This document shows, in pieces, positions 49,837 to 59,567 of a DNA stretch of 64,000 bases (positions are counted from its first letter, which is position 1; each line of letters starts with the position of its first letter). The DNA comes from Paenibacillus koleovorans NBRC 103111 (GTDB lineage Bacteria > Bacillota > Bacilli > Paenibacillales > NBRC-103111), in contig NZ_BIMA01000005.1 of assembly GCF_004000845.1 (NCBI RefSeq), forward strand, positions 1 through 64,000. The letters run 5' to 3'. The notes below the pieces were generated by a model that worked only from the letters and a program-made list of their open reading frames with translations, was not told the origin of the DNA and made no database searches. A program made the position numbers and the translations under genes.

Positions 49837-50841
49837 ATGACTACGAAACCAAAAACGTATATTTTGCCGTTCGGCGCCGCACTGGACAAGGTTTGCTCCG
49901 AGGAAACGATGAAGTGGATCGACGAGCATTTCGATGCGGTATGGAACGAGCAGAACGAGAACTACACGCCGGAGCAGCTGCACCAAATGATGGAAGACGC
50001 CGAAGTCATCCTGACGAGCTGGGGCTCTCCGAAGCTGACGGAGGAGATGCTGCAGAAGGCGGACAAGCTGCGGTATGTAGGACATGCCGCCGGCTCGGTG
50101 AAAGGCTTCATGCCGCGTTCCGTATTTGACCATAATAGAAAAGTGTTCTCAGGCGCGCCGCGGCTGGCGCTCAGCGTGGGCGAATATTGCATGACCGTGC
50201 TGCTCGCCATGCTGCGCCGCATCCCGCAGGTCAGCAAAGCCGCACAGCAAGGCGGCTGGTGGGAGGTCGGCCCGCAATTCATCGGGCACGAGTTGACCGG
50301 CGCGACCATCGGGATCGTGTCCGCCAGCTCGACGGCCCGCGCGTTCCTGCAATTGCTGGCGCCGTTCCGTCCGAATGTGCTGCTCTATGATCCGTTCCTG
50401 AGCGAGGAGAACGCACTGAAGCTCGGCGTGAAGCTGGCAACGCTGGAGGACGTGATGCGCTGTTCGATCATCTCGATCCATGCGCCGTCCCTCCAGTCGA
50501 CGGAGAACATGATCCATGCCGATCTGATCCGTTCCATTCCCGACGGTGCCGTCTTGATCAATTCCTCGCGCGGACTCGTGCTGGATGAAGAGGCGCTGAT
50601 CGCCGAGCTGCAAACCGGACGGTTCTATGCTGCTCTTGATGTCCTGCGCAAGGAAGCGCCGGACCCGAAGCATCCGCTGTTTCGGCTCGATAATGTGCTC
50701 ATCACGCCGCATATTGCAGGCAGCACCTTTGAGTGCCGCAGGGCGCTTATGCCGGAAATTGCGCAGGACATTTTGCGGAGCATTCAGCACGAGCCGACCC
50801 GCTATGAAATCTACGAGCGCATGTGGGAATTTCTAGCCTAA
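49837..50841 (+). CDS. D-isomer-specific 2-hydroxyacid dehydrogenase-like protein with altered NAD motif
   Basis: 334 residues. Family traits are present: the catalytic Arg in I-N-S-S-R-G, Glu in D-V-L-R-K-E-A-P-D-P and His in T-P-H-I-A-G, with typical spacing. The dinucleotide-binding loop is not: where the family has G-x-G-x-x-G, residues 159-167 read G-I-V-S-A-S-S-T-A. Either cofactor binding is changed or the protein no longer acts as a dehydrogenase. GGGAAGGGG precedes the ATG. It is a single gene with its own promoter just upstream of the 51-64 kb locus. Confidence 0.85.
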   Translation: MTTKPKTYILPFGAALDKVCSEETMKWIDEHFDAVWNEQNENYTPEQLHQMMEDAEVILTSWGSPKLTEEMLQKADKLRYVGHAAGSVKGFMPRSVFDHNRKVFSGAPRLALSVGEYCMTVLLAMLRRIPQVSKAAQQGGWWEVGPQFIGHELTGATIGIVSASSTARAFLQLLAPFRPNVLLYDPFLSEENALKLGVKLATLEDVMRCSIISIHAPSLQSTENMIHADLIRSIPDGAVLINSSRGLVLDEEALIAELQTGRFYAALDVLRKEAPDPKHPLFRLDNVLITPHIAGSTFECRRALMPEIAQDILRSIQHEPTRYEIYERMWEFLA

Positions 50842-50973
50842 CCGATACGAATTGCTGCTTTTTAAACCATAAGTACGGTTTTTATACCATCACCCATGCA
50901 GGTTGTCACTTTACTGTACCAGATAGCGGATTTGGATCATTTTTATTGCTTCCGAAATGTTGAATAATAACCC

Positions 50974-50987
50974 TGAGAGCGCTTTCC
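50974..50987. promoter_or_regulatory. Candidate cre site of the ABC transporter operon
   Basis: TGAGAGCGCTTTCC is close to the CcpA consensus TGAAAGCGCTTTCA and lies about 55 bases before the binding-protein gene. Carbon catabolite repression of this sugar transport operon would be expected. Confidence 0.6.
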
Positions 50988-51042
50988 TGTATCACAGCAT
51001 GCAGGATCTACCCTCAAACATCATTTAGGGAGGTTTAAGTAC

Positions 51043-52695
51043 ATGCCTAAAAAGAAAAAAGTGGCGCTGGCGACGGCAAGTGTGGTGCTGCTAACTGGAG
51101 TTCTGTCGGCATGCGGCAGCTCAGGGAATGAAGGGAACAATACAACGACACCAAGCGAGAGCGCAAAGCCGACGGCTTCCGCCGCATCCAACCCGATGCC
51201 GATCGTGAAGGAGGGCTCCGTCACGCTGTCCATCGGTGTACCTGACAACCCGTATGCGCCAAAAAGCTACACGCAAAACTTGCCGGTATGGGCTGAAATT
51301 GAGAAACGTACCGGCGTAAAAATCAAATGGGATGTAACGCCTTCCGCCCAGTACAACCAAAGCATGAACATCCGCATGGCGGCGGCAACGGAACTGCCTG
51401 ACATCTTCCAGCTGCCAAGCGATCCGGTCACAGCAGCCGAGGACGGCCTCATCATTCCATTGAACGACCTGATCGACAAACATGCTCCGAACATCAAGAA
51501 ATACTTCGAGACCTATCCGAACATCAAGAAGCTGCTCACAGCACCAGACGGCAAAATCTACACGCTGACCAACGACGTAAGCGGCACCGGCATATCCGAT
51601 CCGTTCGGCTGGCTCATCCGCAAAGACTGGCTCGATAAATTGGGGCTGAAGGAACCGACTACCTTGGATGAATGGTACACCGTTCTGAAAGCGTTCAAGG
51701 AAAAGGATCCGAACGGCAACGGCAAGCAGGATGAGATCCCGCTCGCTCCTCAATACAACTGGGCCGGCTTGTCCAACTTCGGCAAAGCGATGGGGCTCCA
51801 GCTCGGCAACAACTACAGCGACGGCTGGGCCGTCGACTCGGCCGGCAAAGTATCGTATGAGTGGATGAACCCGAAGACGAAGGATTTGATCGTTTGGCTG
51901 AACAAGCTGTACAACGAGGGCATCATCGATCCGGAATTCGTAACCAAACGAACTTCTACCCAAATTCAGCCTGATATCGTCAAAGATTTGGTCGGCGTAA
52001 CTCAGGGATTCGTCAACAACACCGCGAAGTTCGAAGCCGCACAGAACAAGCCGGGCGTGAAATGGGAAATCGTAGCGCCGCCAGCCAACGCTGGAGTCAA
52101 AGGCTACTACGAGAAATACGGTCCGATCTCAGGCTACTACGGCATCAGCAAAACGGCCAAAAATCCGGAAATCGCCATCAAATGGCTCGACTACGTGTGG
52201 GCTAGCGAAGAAGGCGCCCGATTCACGAACTACGGAATCGAAGGCACCAGCTACACGATGGTGAACGGCAAGCCTCAATTCACTGATTTCGTTCTGAACA
52301 ACCCGGATAAGCTGGCGGCAACCGATGCCCTCAGAAGCATCGGCGCCTTCCCGTCCTTGCCGTGGATTCGCGACGACAAGGCGGTCTTGTCCAATCAGGC
52401 GATCGATCTGATCAAAAATCAGCCGAACCTGATGGCGCAAGTGAAGAAGATGGAGCCGTACATGAAGGATCCGATTCCATTCCGCTCCATGATGGCGACC
52501 AAGGAGGAAGCCGAGAACTCCAAGCGTCTATCCACGGATATCAATACGTATCTGGAAGAAACGATGCTCAAGTTTATTATGGGCAAGGAACCGATCGATT
52601 GGGACAAATTTACGAAACGCATGAAGGAACTCAAGATCGATGACATTGTAGCTATCAAGCAAGCCCAGTACGATCGTTATCTGAAAGCCAAGTAA
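51043..52695 (+). CDS. Extracellular solute-binding lipoprotein (LplA/YtcQ type)
   Basis: 550 residues. The lysine-rich N-terminus and hydrophobic core end in lipobox V-L-S-A-C with Cys24, then a Ser/Asn/Thr linker. The body contains R-K-D-W-L-D-K-L-G-L-K-E-P-T-T and D-P-N-G-N-G-K-Q-D, typical of large Paenibacillus binding proteins for oligosaccharides. TTAGGGAGG precedes the ATG. It opens a three-gene transporter unit with two permeases and no ATPase, which is presumably supplied from elsewhere. Confidence 0.94.
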   Translation: MPKKKKVALATASVVLLTGVLSACGSSGNEGNNTTTPSESAKPTASAASNPMPIVKEGSVTLSIGVPDNPYAPKSYTQNLPVWAEIEKRTGVKIKWDVTPSAQYNQSMNIRMAAATELPDIFQLPSDPVTAAEDGLIIPLNDLIDKHAPNIKKYFETYPNIKKLLTAPDGKIYTLTNDVSGTGISDPFGWLIRKDWLDKLGLKEPTTLDEWYTVLKAFKEKDPNGNGKQDEIPLAPQYNWAGLSNFGKAMGLQLGNNYSDGWAVDSAGKVSYEWMNPKTKDLIVWLNKLYNEGIIDPEFVTKRTSTQIQPDIVKDLVGVTQGFVNNTAKFEAAQNKPGVKWEIVAPPANAGVKGYYEKYGPISGYYGISKTAKNPEIAIKWLDYVWASEEGARFTNYGIEGTSYTMVNGKPQFTDFVLNNPDKLAATDALRSIGAFPSLPWIRDDKAVLSNQAIDLIKNQPNLMAQVKKMEPYMKDPIPFRSMMATKEEAENSKRLSTDINTYLEETMLKFIMGKEPIDWDKFTKRMKELKIDDIVAIKQAQYDRYLKAK

Positions 52696-52770
52696 CATCT
52701 TCGGTAGGGGGAAAGGGCGTGTGTGCAAGCCGCATGCGCCCGATCTTCTCGGAAAGTGGAGGAAATCATC

Positions 52771-53673
52771 TTGAGACAAGCACTCCGAATACTAAATAGA
52801 GATAAATATTTACTCATCCTCATCCTTCCCGTACTGCTTTATTATTTCATTTTTCACTACATTCCGATGTATGGCGTTATCATTGCGTTTAAAAATTTCA
52901 AGCCGTTGAAAGGAATCCTCGGCAGCGACTGGGTCGGGTTCAAATATTTCATCATGTTTTTCGACTCCGTCTATTTCTGGCGGCTGCTCAAAAACACGCT
53001 CTTGATCAGTATTTATTCGTTTGTGTGGAGCTTTCCGGTTCCTATCTTTTTCGCTCTGATGTTGAATGAAGTAAGAGAGGGTCTTTTCAAAAAAGCGGTA
53101 CAGACGATCAGCTACTTGCCCCACTTCATCTCGATCGTGGTCATTTGCGGGATGATCGTCAATTTTACGGGCCAACACGGGATCGTGAATACGGCGCTCG
53201 GGTGGATCGGGATCGGGCCGATTCCATTCTTAAGCGAACCAAGCTGGTTCCGCGATATATACATCTCCTCGGGGATATGGCAAGGCTTCGGCTGGGGCTC
53301 GATCATTTATTTGGCGGCCATCGCGGGCATCGATCCGCAGCTGTACGAAGCGGCGAATATCGACGGAGCGAACCGTTGGCAAAAAATGTGGTACATCACG
53401 CTGCCTTGTCTCGTACCGACCATTGTGATTTTGCTCATTCTGAATGCAGGTAATTTGATGGATGTAGGCTTCGAGAAGATCAACCTCCTGTATAATCCGA
53501 CTACGTATGAAACGGCGGATGTGATTTCGACCTACGTGTACAGACAGGGCATTCAACGTGCGGATTACAGCTACTCGACGGCGATCGGTTTATTCAATAA
53601 TGTGATCAATCTGATCCTTCTCGTCATCGTGAACCGCATCAGTCGAAAAGTATCGGAAACGTCGTTGTGGTAA
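52771..53673 (+). CDS. ABC transporter permease (LplB type)
   Basis: 300 residues from TTG 52771, preceded by GTGGAGGAAA; longer in-frame starts lack a site. Six transmembrane segments are visible; the start L-L-I-L-I-L-P-V-L-L-Y-Y and E-A-A-N-I-D-G-A-N-R-W-Q-K (EAA loop) are typical of LplB/YtcP-group sugar permeases. It partners with the next gene. Confidence 0.94.
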   Translation: MRQALRILNRDKYLLILILPVLLYYFIFHYIPMYGVIIAFKNFKPLKGILGSDWVGFKYFIMFFDSVYFWRLLKNTLLISIYSFVWSFPVPIFFALMLNEVREGLFKKAVQTISYLPHFISIVVICGMIVNFTGQHGIVNTALGWIGIGPIPFLSEPSWFRDIYISSGIWQGFGWGSIIYLAAIAGIDPQLYEAANIDGANRWQKMWYITLPCLVPTIVILLILNAGNLMDVGFEKINLLYNPTTYETADVISTYVYRQGIQRADYSYSTAIGLFNNVINLILLVIVNRISRKVSETSLW

Positions 53674-53686
53674 GGGGGATAATGAA

Positions 53687-54571
53687 ATGGTAGCTGGAAT
53701 CAGACGGTCGACTTCCGATAAAGTATCTGACACTTTAATTTACTGCTTGATGCTCTTCGTCATCGTGATTACGCTCTACCCGTTTGTGTATGTATTCAGC
53801 ATGTCGATCAGCGCGCCGCAGTATGTCATCTCCGAATCCGTGTGGCTCTTTCCGAAAGGCTTCTCCCTGGAGAGCTATAAGCGGGTGTTTGAGAACGATG
53901 ATATCTACATTGCTTACTACAACACGATATATTACACAGTCGTCGGTACTTTCTTGAACGTCGTCTTCACTATACTGGCGGCTTATCCGCTGGCGAGACG
54001 AACGTTCTTCGCCCGCAAATGGATCATGACGATGATCGTCATCACGATGTTCTTCAGCGGCGGCTTGATTCCGAGCTTCCTGCTGATCAAGGAGCTCGGG
54101 CTGTACAACACGCGGTGGGCGCTTTTGCTGCCCGGTTTGACAAGTGCTTTCTACATCATCATCACACGTACGTTTCTTCAGGGAATTCCGGAGAGCCTGA
54201 GCGAATCCGCCCGCATCGACGGAGCCAATGACATCAAAATTTTAACTAGCATCATCTTGCCTCTATCCAAGCCGATCATTGCCGTACTGGCCTTGTTCTT
54301 CGCGGTTGGCCATTGGAACAGCTACGTCTCGGCGATGATCTACTTGTCCGATGTGAAGCTCCAGCCGATGTCCGTCTATCTGATGAAGGTCGTTGTGCAG
54401 AACAATGATATGATGGTCGACAATATGAGCGATTCGCTGGATCGCACATTATTCTCGGCGCAATTGAAATATTCGATCATCATCGTGTCGGTGCTGCCGA
54501 TCTTGCTCGTTTATCCGTTCTTGCAAAAATATTTTGTCAAAGGCGTCATGATCGGTTCTTTGAAAGAGTAA
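53687..54571 (+). CDS. ABC transporter permease (LplC type)
   Basis: 294 residues, six transmembrane segments. EAA loop E-S-A-R-I-D-G-A-N-D-I-K, and C-terminal Q-K-Y-F-V-K-G-V-M-I-G-S-L-K-E, which is the standard end of LplC proteins. It starts 13 bases after the LplB-type gene. A terminator follows within 20 bases, so the downstream genes depend on read-through or another promoter. Confidence 0.95.
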   Translation: MVAGIRRSTSDKVSDTLIYCLMLFVIVITLYPFVYVFSMSISAPQYVISESVWLFPKGFSLESYKRVFENDDIYIAYYNTIYYTVVGTFLNVVFTILAAYPLARRTFFARKWIMTMIVITMFFSGGLIPSFLLIKELGLYNTRWALLLPGLTSAFYIIITRTFLQGIPESLSESARIDGANDIKILTSIILPLSKPIIAVLALFFAVGHWNSYVSAMIYLSDVKLQPMSVYLMKVVVQNNDMMVDNMSDSLDRTLFSAQLKYSIIIVSVLPILLVYPFLQKYFVKGVMIGSLKE

Positions 54572-54588
54572 AACAGCTGCCAGACGGC

Positions 54589-54632
54589 AGGGGGCACCGG
54601 AACCGATGTTCAGGGGTGCCTCCTTTCTTTTT
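54589..54632 (+). terminator. Intrinsic terminator after the permease genes
   Basis: AGGGGGCACC (54589-54598) pairs with GGTGCCTCCT (54615-54624), with one G-U, followed by TTCTTTTT. It separates the transporter unit from the enzyme genes and may set their expression ratio. Confidence 0.8.
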
Positions 54633-54674
54633 AAGACCTATCGAAATCATTCAATCACCTGGGAGGTCATCAAG

Positions 54675-55799
54675 TTGTTAAATATCGGAATTATCGGATA
54701 TGGGTCTCGTATACGCAACGTATTCTATAAAGTGAAAGAGAATTTCCCGGAATGCAAGTTGGTAGCGATCGCCGACATTCGCAACGAAGAGATTCGCAGC
54801 AAGTACGATGGCCTGGAAGAAGTTCGATTCTATGACACGTTCGAAGACATGCACGCCAATGAGAAGCTGGACGGCATCATGATCGGCACGCGCTGCTCGC
54901 TGCACACGACAATGGCGCGCAAAGTGCTGCCGACGGGTATCCCGCTGTTTCTGGAGAAGCCGGTTTCGACGACGATGGAAGATTATTTGCTGCTTCAAGA
55001 GAGCGCTGCATCGGCTAAATCGGAAGTCGTAGTTTCTTTTCCTATGCGGCTGTCCCGGATCGTCAAGCTGGCGAAGGAGATTATCGACTCGGGCAAAATC
55101 GGATCGGTGGAGCATGTGGCGGCGCAAAATTATCCCGAATACGGCGGCGTGTATTTCCACAACTGGTATCGGGACGAGCAGGAAACCGGCGGTTTGTTCC
55201 TGCAGAAGGCGACGCACGATTTCGATTATATCAATTATTTGGTAGGCCAAAAGCCGGTAAGCGTCGTTGCGATGACGTCGAAACAAATTTTCAAGGGGAC
55301 GAAGCCGGCGGGATTGAGATGCGTCGATTGCGCGGAGAACCAGACTTGTGAAGAAAGCACGGTTCACTTGAAAGGGATCCGTCGGGAAACTTGGGCGTAT
55401 TGCGCCTTCGCCGAGGACACCGGCAACGAAGATTCCGGCAGCGCCTTGATCCGCTACGAGAACGGCATGCATGTGTCGTACACTCAAAACTTCTACAGCC
55501 GCAAAAAGTCGTCTTTCCGCGGCGCTAGATTTACTGGCTATAAGGGTACGTTGGAGCTTGATTTTCACGGCAGCCAAATTAAAGTGTACATGCATCACAC
55601 CCCGCGCGTGGAGACGTATGACATCGAGATGGGGAACGACCACTTCGGCGGCGATACGGAGCTGGTGAAAAACTTCGTGAAGGTGATGAAGGGCGAGGGA
55701 CGTTCGGTCAGCACGCTCGAAGACGGCCTTTTAAGCGCGTTGATGTGTTTGAAGGCCAAGCAGTCGGCTGAGACGGGAATGCTTCAATCGATCGAATAG
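54675..55799 (+). CDS. Gfo/Idh/MocA-family oxidoreductase, paralogue of 45411
   Basis: 374 residues from TTG 54675, seven bases after GGGAGGT. By eye it is clearly similar to the protein at 45411 over its whole length (identical stretches such as D-G-I-M-I-G-T-R-C-S-L-H-T and G-G-L-F-L-Q-K-A-T-H-D-F-D-Y-I). It keeps E-K-P and the cluster C-V-D-C-x-E-N-x-T-C (Cys216, Cys219, Cys225) plus Cys243. It is the first gene of the enzyme part of this locus, so its substrate probably comes from the ABC importer. Confidence 0.92.
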   Translation: MLNIGIIGYGSRIRNVFYKVKENFPECKLVAIADIRNEEIRSKYDGLEEVRFYDTFEDMHANEKLDGIMIGTRCSLHTTMARKVLPTGIPLFLEKPVSTTMEDYLLLQESAASAKSEVVVSFPMRLSRIVKLAKEIIDSGKIGSVEHVAAQNYPEYGGVYFHNWYRDEQETGGLFLQKATHDFDYINYLVGQKPVSVVAMTSKQIFKGTKPAGLRCVDCAENQTCEESTVHLKGIRRETWAYCAFAEDTGNEDSGSALIRYENGMHVSYTQNFYSRKKSSFRGARFTGYKGTLELDFHGSQIKVYMHHTPRVETYDIEMGNDHFGGDTELVKNFVKVMKGEGRSVSTLEDGLLSALMCLKAKQSAETGMLQSIE

Positions 55800-55822
55800 C
55801 AATAAGGAAAGGCGGCGCCAAC

Positions 55823-57319
55823 ATGAACAGACCTAATATCGTCCTCATTACGGTGGATCAGATGAGGGCGGATTTGATGGGATGCGCCGGGCATCCGGTT
55901 ATTCAGACGCCGCATATCGACTATTTGGCCAAACGCGGCGTCCGGTTCGAGCAGGCTTATTCGGGGACCCCGATCTGCATTCCGGCGCGGGCGACGATCA
56001 TGACCGGGCTCGAGGGACATAGCTTGGGCATCACGAGGTATGTGGAGGGTTTCGCCCTTCCTACGGAAGCGACGATTCCGAAGCTGCTCGGAGATGCCGG
56101 GTATGAGACGCGGGTGGTCGGCAAAATGCACGTGTATCCGGAGCGTTGCCATTACGGCTTCGATAGCATGCTGCTGTGCGAGGAGGGACGAATGTTCGGC
56201 GCTGGATCGCCGGAGAAGCGCGGGTACGACGACTATGAGCTATGGTTGGCCGAGCAAGGGTATCCGGGGCAAGCGTTCGCCCACGGCATCGCGAACAATG
56301 AGTACACGATGTCGCCTTGGCATTTGCCGGATCATCTGCATCCGACGGAATGGATCGCCGACCAGAGCTGCAAGACGATTCTGCGCCGGGACTGGACCCG
56401 CCCTTTGTTCCTTTGGGCGTCCTATACGGCTCCGCATCCGCCCCTTACGCCGCTGCTGCGTGATCTGTACATGTATGAGCGCGACGAGATGCCGAAGCCG
56501 GTCATCGGCGATTGGGTCAACCGCATGTCGATCTACGAGCAGCGTATAGTGGCTAACTATGCAGGAGCGACGCGTACGGAGAAGCAGACGGACATGGCGT
56601 ATCGCGGCTTCCTCGCTTCCATCACGCAGGTGGACCGGTCGATCAACCGGATCATCGGCACATTGCGGGAAGCCGGCATGCTGGAAAACACCTGGTTCAT
56701 CTTCACGTCGGACCACGGCGACAATATGGGCGATCATACGCTCTGGTTCAAGGGGAACTTCACCAGGGGCGCCTGCAACATCCCGATGATCGTCGTTCCT
56801 CCAACGAAGGGCGGCGGATTGGATGCGGCTATGGGGAAGGAATGGGTGCCGGGCAGAACGAACGTCTCTCCGGTCGGTCTGCAGGATCTGATGCCGACCT
56901 GTCTCGACATCGCCGGCGTCCCGATCCCCGGCCGTTTGGACGGCCGGAGCTTGCTGCCGCTCGTCCGGGAACCGGCCGATACGTCGGTTAGGGAAAGCTT
57001 GTTGGGCGAATTCGGCACCATCGGTTCCCGCTCTTTTATGGTGACGGACGGCAGTTGGAAATATATTTGGGCCGAGGAGGACGGACGAGAGCTGCTGTTC
57101 GACTTGGTGCACGATCCGCTCGAGCTGACGGACCGCTGCGGCTCTGCTCCGGAGCAGCTGCACAGGTGGCGGGCCGAGCTCGCCGGCCGTTTGGCCGCGC
57201 GCGAAGCCGATCCGGCTGTGAAGGATGGTCAGCTGGCTCCATCGGGGCCGCTGCGGAATTTGAGCGAGCTGGAAATCGCCAGAAGCGCGCAGGATTACAA
57301 TCCGCGCGGATTGCACTGA
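55823..57319 (+). CDS. Sulfatase, Cys-type (formylglycine-dependent)
   Basis: 498 residues, alkaline phosphatase/sulfatase fold, no signal peptide, so probably cytoplasmic. N-terminal metal site P-N-I-V-L-I-T-V-D-Q; active-site motif C-I-P-A-R (Cys52), which is converted to formylglycine by anaerobic-type maturases recognising C-x-(A/P)-x-R; late metal residues in T-S-D-H-G-D-N-M-G. Sulfatases release sulfate from sugars or other esters. No maturase gene is in the window. It starts 24 bases after the oxidoreductase gene. Confidence 0.93.
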   Translation: MNRPNIVLITVDQMRADLMGCAGHPVIQTPHIDYLAKRGVRFEQAYSGTPICIPARATIMTGLEGHSLGITRYVEGFALPTEATIPKLLGDAGYETRVVGKMHVYPERCHYGFDSMLLCEEGRMFGAGSPEKRGYDDYELWLAEQGYPGQAFAHGIANNEYTMSPWHLPDHLHPTEWIADQSCKTILRRDWTRPLFLWASYTAPHPPLTPLLRDLYMYERDEMPKPVIGDWVNRMSIYEQRIVANYAGATRTEKQTDMAYRGFLASITQVDRSINRIIGTLREAGMLENTWFIFTSDHGDNMGDHTLWFKGNFTRGACNIPMIVVPPTKGGGLDAAMGKEWVPGRTNVSPVGLQDLMPTCLDIAGVPIPGRLDGRSLLPLVREPADTSVRESLLGEFGTIGSRSFMVTDGSWKYIWAEEDGRELLFDLVHDPLELTDRCGSAPEQLHRWRAELAGRLAAREADPAVKDGQLAPSGPLRNLSELEIARSAQDYNPRGLH

Positions 57320-57333
57320 AAGGAAGTGAACGC

Positions 57334-58563
57334 TTGAAAGCCGCAACGAAAGTGAATTTCAGACCGTATGCAGCGGGTCGGACGGCGTATCCCGTCACGA
57401 TCATCACGCCGGAGGACGGCTGCTTTATCCATACGTTCTTCGATGTACGCCCTTGGAGTCCGTCCGGTCGGTACCTTGCATGCCTGAAGCTGCCGTTCCA
57501 GGACCGCCTGCCGGGTCCGGACGATGAGGCGATCGTATGCGTCATCGATCTGGTCGAGATGACCCTCGTGGAGCTCGATGCTACGAAAGGCTGGGGGATG
57601 CAGGTCGGCGCGCATATTTGCTGGGGAAGCGAAACGCTGCTGTATTACAACGACCAAGAGGGCTGCGACGTGTTCGCGGTCGAGTATAATCTGGAAACCG
57701 GCGAGAAGCGGCGAATGGCCGGGTCGGTGTACCAGATCACGCCTGACGGAGCTTCCTTGCTGAGCCCGTCGCTGTCGCTGATCAATGCGTCGCAGAACGG
57801 CTATGGGGCCACGATGCCGGCTAGCTGCGACTGTGTGCCGCCGGTGGGGGCGCCGGAGGACGAGGGCTTGTGGGAAGTCGATGTGAAGACGAACACGAAG
57901 CGCCTGCTGTTCAGCTTGAAGCAAGCGTATGACCTGCTGCCGAACAAGAAGCCTTTCGAAGGCTCGCGATTTACATTTTTCCACACGAAGGTGAACCGCC
58001 AGCAAGATCGGATTATGCAGGTTGTGCGTTGTTTGTTCGATGACGGCCGACCGCAGCTGAAATACATCCTCACGATGGCGATGGACGGCAGCGATGCGGC
58101 GGTCGCGCTGCCTTACGAGATGTGGACGAACGGCTCTCATCATCCCGATTGGCATCCGGACGGCCGCGGCATTCTGATGAACATCAACTACAATGAGCTG
58201 CGTTTCGCGGAGTTCGACAGCCGGGGCGAGAAATTCAAGCTTGTGGCGCCACAGGTGCCGGGCGGCGGCCATCCGAGCTACTATCGAGACGGGCTGTATG
58301 TGTTGACGGATGCCTATACCGGGGAGCGTGTCGTGAATGAGAACCATGAGGTTCCGATCCGTCTGGTCGATACGCAGAGCGGGCACGAAGAGGCGATTTG
58401 CTGGATCTGGACGCTGGGCGGCACGAGCATTCCCGCCGAATTGCGCTGCGATCCGCATCCCGTCTGGAGCGAGGACTATCGGTATGTGTGCTTCAACGGG
58501 ACACCGGAAGGCAATCGTCAAATTTTGATCGCGGACTTAAGCGGTCTGGGGGAGCGAAGTTAA
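57334..58563 (+). CDS. Beta-propeller protein, oligogalacturonate-lyase/TolB-like
   Basis: 409 residues from TTG 57334, with AAAGGAAG upstream, 15 bases after the sulfatase stop. No signal peptide. Repeats of W-S-P-S-G-R-Y, I-T-P-D-G-A and H-P-D-W-H-P-D-G-R-G are propeller blades of the WD40/TolB type. The His-rich blade with N-G-S-H-H-P-D-W-H recalls the metal and substrate site of PL22 oligogalacturonide lyases, but this is a pattern resemblance only. A lyase acting on an imported sugar is possible. Confidence 0.68.
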   Translation: MKAATKVNFRPYAAGRTAYPVTIITPEDGCFIHTFFDVRPWSPSGRYLACLKLPFQDRLPGPDDEAIVCVIDLVEMTLVELDATKGWGMQVGAHICWGSETLLYYNDQEGCDVFAVEYNLETGEKRRMAGSVYQITPDGASLLSPSLSLINASQNGYGATMPASCDCVPPVGAPEDEGLWEVDVKTNTKRLLFSLKQAYDLLPNKKPFEGSRFTFFHTKVNRQQDRIMQVVRCLFDDGRPQLKYILTMAMDGSDAAVALPYEMWTNGSHHPDWHPDGRGILMNINYNELRFAEFDSRGEKFKLVAPQVPGGGHPSYYRDGLYVLTDAYTGERVVNENHEVPIRLVDTQSGHEEAICWIWTLGGTSIPAELRCDPHPVWSEDYRYVCFNGTPEGNRQILIADLSGLGERS

Positions 58564-58564
58564 G

Positions 58565-59542
58565 ATGATACCCTTTATTGCGAAGCAGGATCAATTGGAG
58601 CAGAAGCTGGCGGAATGGCGGCAGCTGCCTGAGAGCTCTCTGATGAAGGTGGAGCATCTCCTTTCGTTCACGGGCCACAAAGTATATGCGATCACGATCT
58701 CGGATTTCTCCATTCCGCGCGAAGGCAAAAAAGCGATCTATGTCACCCAGCCCCATGCGCATGAACCCGGGACGACCGCCGGCATGGTCGATGTGATCGA
58801 GCAGCTGCTGACCGGCCGAGATTTGCTGGGGCAGTCGTGCACGTTTGATCGAGAGAAGGTGCTGGAGAGCACCGTCATTACGTTCAATCCGATCGGCAAT
58901 CCGTTCGGCCGCGAGAACGCGCCGGAGCTCTATTACGACGGGACGAAATACAGCATGAACGAGTTCCGCTGCATGATCTTCGGCGAGGACCCGGAGAATC
59001 CGGGCGTGCAATGGAAACGGGTCGACATCTGGGACATTCGCGAGGAGAACGCGCCGAATCCGCTAGGCATCGTCTATGAGCCTGTCGACGAATTCCGCTA
59101 CGTGGAGCCTAATCGTCATCAGCTCTCTTCTTATTTCAAGCTGTTTTATCAGATGGATGCGCAGTATCAGTACAACTATTGGCTTGATCTGCACCAGATG
59201 ATGTTCGGGCAGCAGGACGCGGAGCAGGGCTACAACTGTATCATTTTCATGCCGTATCCGGACAATGTGGCGCCGCAGCATGCGGAGGAGAACTCACGCT
59301 GGGCGGACGACATCACCAAGGTGTGGCTGGAGCGGGGCTTCGGGGCCAAACCGCCGATCACAACGCCGTACACCGACATCCAGGCCGAATATTTCCGCCG
59401 CAATTACGCCGAGATCAACAATCGGATGAGCCGTATTACGACAGAAGTCGTCACCAATCGGACGCTGTTCCCCGTGGACGTGCAAGTGAAGGCGCAATCG
59501 GCGGCGATCGAGACGACGCTGGCCCGGCTGCTGGACAACTAA
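58565..59542 (+). CDS. M14-like zinc carboxypeptidase/deacylase
   Basis: 325 residues, no signal peptide. The zinc motif H-x-x-E is seen as H64-A-H-E67 in T-Q-P-H-A-H-E-P-G-T, and a third ligand as H210 in W-L-D-L-H-Q-M. R-N-Y-like N-P-I-G-N-P-F-G-R-E-N lies between them. The M14 family trims C-terminal amino acids or deacylates small amides. It starts one base after the propeller gene stop, so they are translationally coupled. Confidence 0.78.
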   Translation: MIPFIAKQDQLEQKLAEWRQLPESSLMKVEHLLSFTGHKVYAITISDFSIPREGKKAIYVTQPHAHEPGTTAGMVDVIEQLLTGRDLLGQSCTFDREKVLESTVITFNPIGNPFGRENAPELYYDGTKYSMNEFRCMIFGEDPENPGVQWKRVDIWDIREENAPNPLGIVYEPVDEFRYVEPNRHQLSSYFKLFYQMDAQYQYNYWLDLHQMMFGQQDAEQGYNCIIFMPYPDNVAPQHAEENSRWADDITKVWLERGFGAKPPITTPYTDIQAEYFRRNYAEINNRMSRITTEVVTNRTLFPVDVQVKAQSAAIETTLARLLDN

Positions 59543-59567
59543 ATCGAAACGACAAGGGGACGGACAC

